Positions 20,436 to 22,500 of a stretch of 22,500 nucleotides of DNA are shown one piece after another; position 1 is the first letter of the stretch; each line of letters starts with the position of its first letter. Source of the DNA: Trachelipus rathkii (lineage: Eukaryota; Arthropoda; Malacostraca; Isopoda; Trachelipodidae); the NCBI GenBank assembly GCA_015478945.1, contig JABUQX010097130.1, positions 10,001 through 32,500 on the forward strand, in the 5' to 3' direction. The notes below the pieces were generated by a model, which saw only the letters and a program-made list of their open reading frames with translations, did not search any database and had not been told where the DNA came from. Position numbers and translations under genes: made by a program.

Positions 20436-21330
20436 AGGATACATCATAAGAAAGATGTATACCAAGTTTCGTTGTTCTACGCCAATATTTCAGTTTTGTG
20501 GTGGTGACCCCCCTTTGGGGATGTTGTACGGCTATTAAACCCATATACGATAATGGGTACCTATATGAAAGGTATATATCCGAGTTTCATCGTTCTAGGT
20601 CAATATTTCAGATTTGGGGGCCGGTCCCCCAAATTTGGTCCCATCGGTCATTTTACCCCGGATACATCTAAGATACAACCTAAAAAGGCTGTATATCAAG
20701 TTTCGTTTCATAGTTCTATGTCAATATTCAGATTTTGGGGTGAGTACCCCAATCTGCGGCACCCACAAGTTCATTTACTCCATGCTTACATCTAAGATAA
20801 CATCCTTAGAGGTTGTATTAACGAGTTTACATCACTCTACGAAAATATTTCAGATTTGGGGGCTGGTCCCCCAAATTTGGTCAAATCGGTCATTTTACAC
20901 CGTATACATCTAAGATACAACCTAAAAAGGCAGTATATCAAGTTTCAGCTTTCTACATCAATATTTAATGTTTGGGGCGGGATCCCCTTCTGTGGGATCC
21001 TAGACACCCTATACGGTCTTATAACCATCATATTCGAACTCTACGACCTCGATAACCCTTATAAGGACACCAACATTGTTGTTATACGATTGTTTATTAA
21101 CTCGGCACCGCAGTGGCTCCAGCACCGGTGCCGGAGCCAACTCATCAGATTCACATATCAAGTATTTCTAGAAATTCAACTCTGAATCCTCTCACCAAAT
21201 TTCAACCAATTACGAACATTTTGATTTTTAAGTGGGGGTGGGGTCCCCCTTCGGGGACCCAGTGGGATGTAACCTCGTATACAACAAGGATATGTCACCA
21301 TCTAACACCCCTCCAAATTTTAACCCGATA
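20436..21330. repeat. Right-arm ~120-bp repeats with covarying hairpins
   Basis: Seven or so units share ATACATCTAAGATACAACCT, TATATCAAGTTTC and CAATATTTCAGATTT. Each is followed by a hairpin: ATTTGGGGG/CCCCCAAAT at 20612-20634 and 20854-20876, TTGGGG/CCCCAA at 20735-20752, GGATCCC/GGGATCC at 20980-21000, and GGGTCCCC/GGGGACCC at 21241-21260. Stem sequence differs between units while pairing is kept. ORFs 20553-20795, 20614-20913, 20856-21185 and 21113-21337 are frames through the repeat. Confidence 0.8.
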
Positions 21331-22483
<1,153 letters not shown>

Positions 22484-22500
22484 TATATATATATATATAT
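22484..22500. repeat. (TA)n tract beyond the right tip, cut by the window
   Basis: TA repeat begins right after CTTACTACT, just as TA precedes AGTAGTAAG at the left tip. Confidence 0.85.

Noticed and set aside
20436..21330. Regular spacing of similar repeats suggested a CRISPR-like array
   Set aside because: Units are about 120 bp, degenerate, without uniform short repeats or unique spacers, in a eukaryotic transposon context.

Overview
The window looks like AT-rich, non-coding nuclear DNA from an animal. An arthropod is most likely, and a decapod crustacean is plausible from the dense TA and ATT microsatellites, a Penelope-like element, hAT and mariner remnants and a tRNA-derived SINE. That placement is inference. 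No intact host gene, rRNA, tRNA gene, CRISPR array or bacterial feature is visible. Every recognisable protein is a broken transposable-element protein.

Left third (1-7456). A mariner-like transposase pseudogene on the minus strand ends in its terminal repeat at a TA in a TA microsatellite. It is followed by long (TA)n tracts, an imperfect minisatellite of about 20 bp units, and a degraded hAT fragment split by a tRNA-derived SINE. Next comes a Penelope-like retroelement with decayed reverse transcriptase and GIY-YIG regions on the minus strand, closed by an inverted copy of its own 3' end. Both copies of that 3' end carry a hammerhead-ribozyme-like motif. Another long TA tract follows.

Right two thirds (7457-22483). 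This is one giant inverted repeat of about 15 kb, whose two tips both border (TA)n. Each arm holds the same blocks from tip to centre: (a) a tip block alternating ATT/TAG and GACTCC-type microsatellites with perfect hairpins, mostly with 3-nt loops; (b) degenerate repeats of about 120 bp, each carrying a G/C hairpin; (c) repeats of about 110-150 bp; (d) repeats of about 310-370 bp; (e) one copy of an unrecognised gene of about 254 codons with conserved TATA-like and AATAAA signals, broken by frameshifts in both arms; (f) more 310-370 bp repeats. The centre (14395-14540) is an unpaired GC-rich cluster of hairpins.

The arms are not mirror images. The left has a 408-bp insertion flanked by 8-bp duplications, and the right has a 2.4-kb hAT transposon, itself interrupted by an LTR-like segment. 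Tandem copy number also differs. The whole resembles a very large foldback-type element of a kind I do not recognise. It is the best candidate here for an undescribed system. The main alternative, an assembly or read-through palindrome, is made less likely by the arm-specific insertions.
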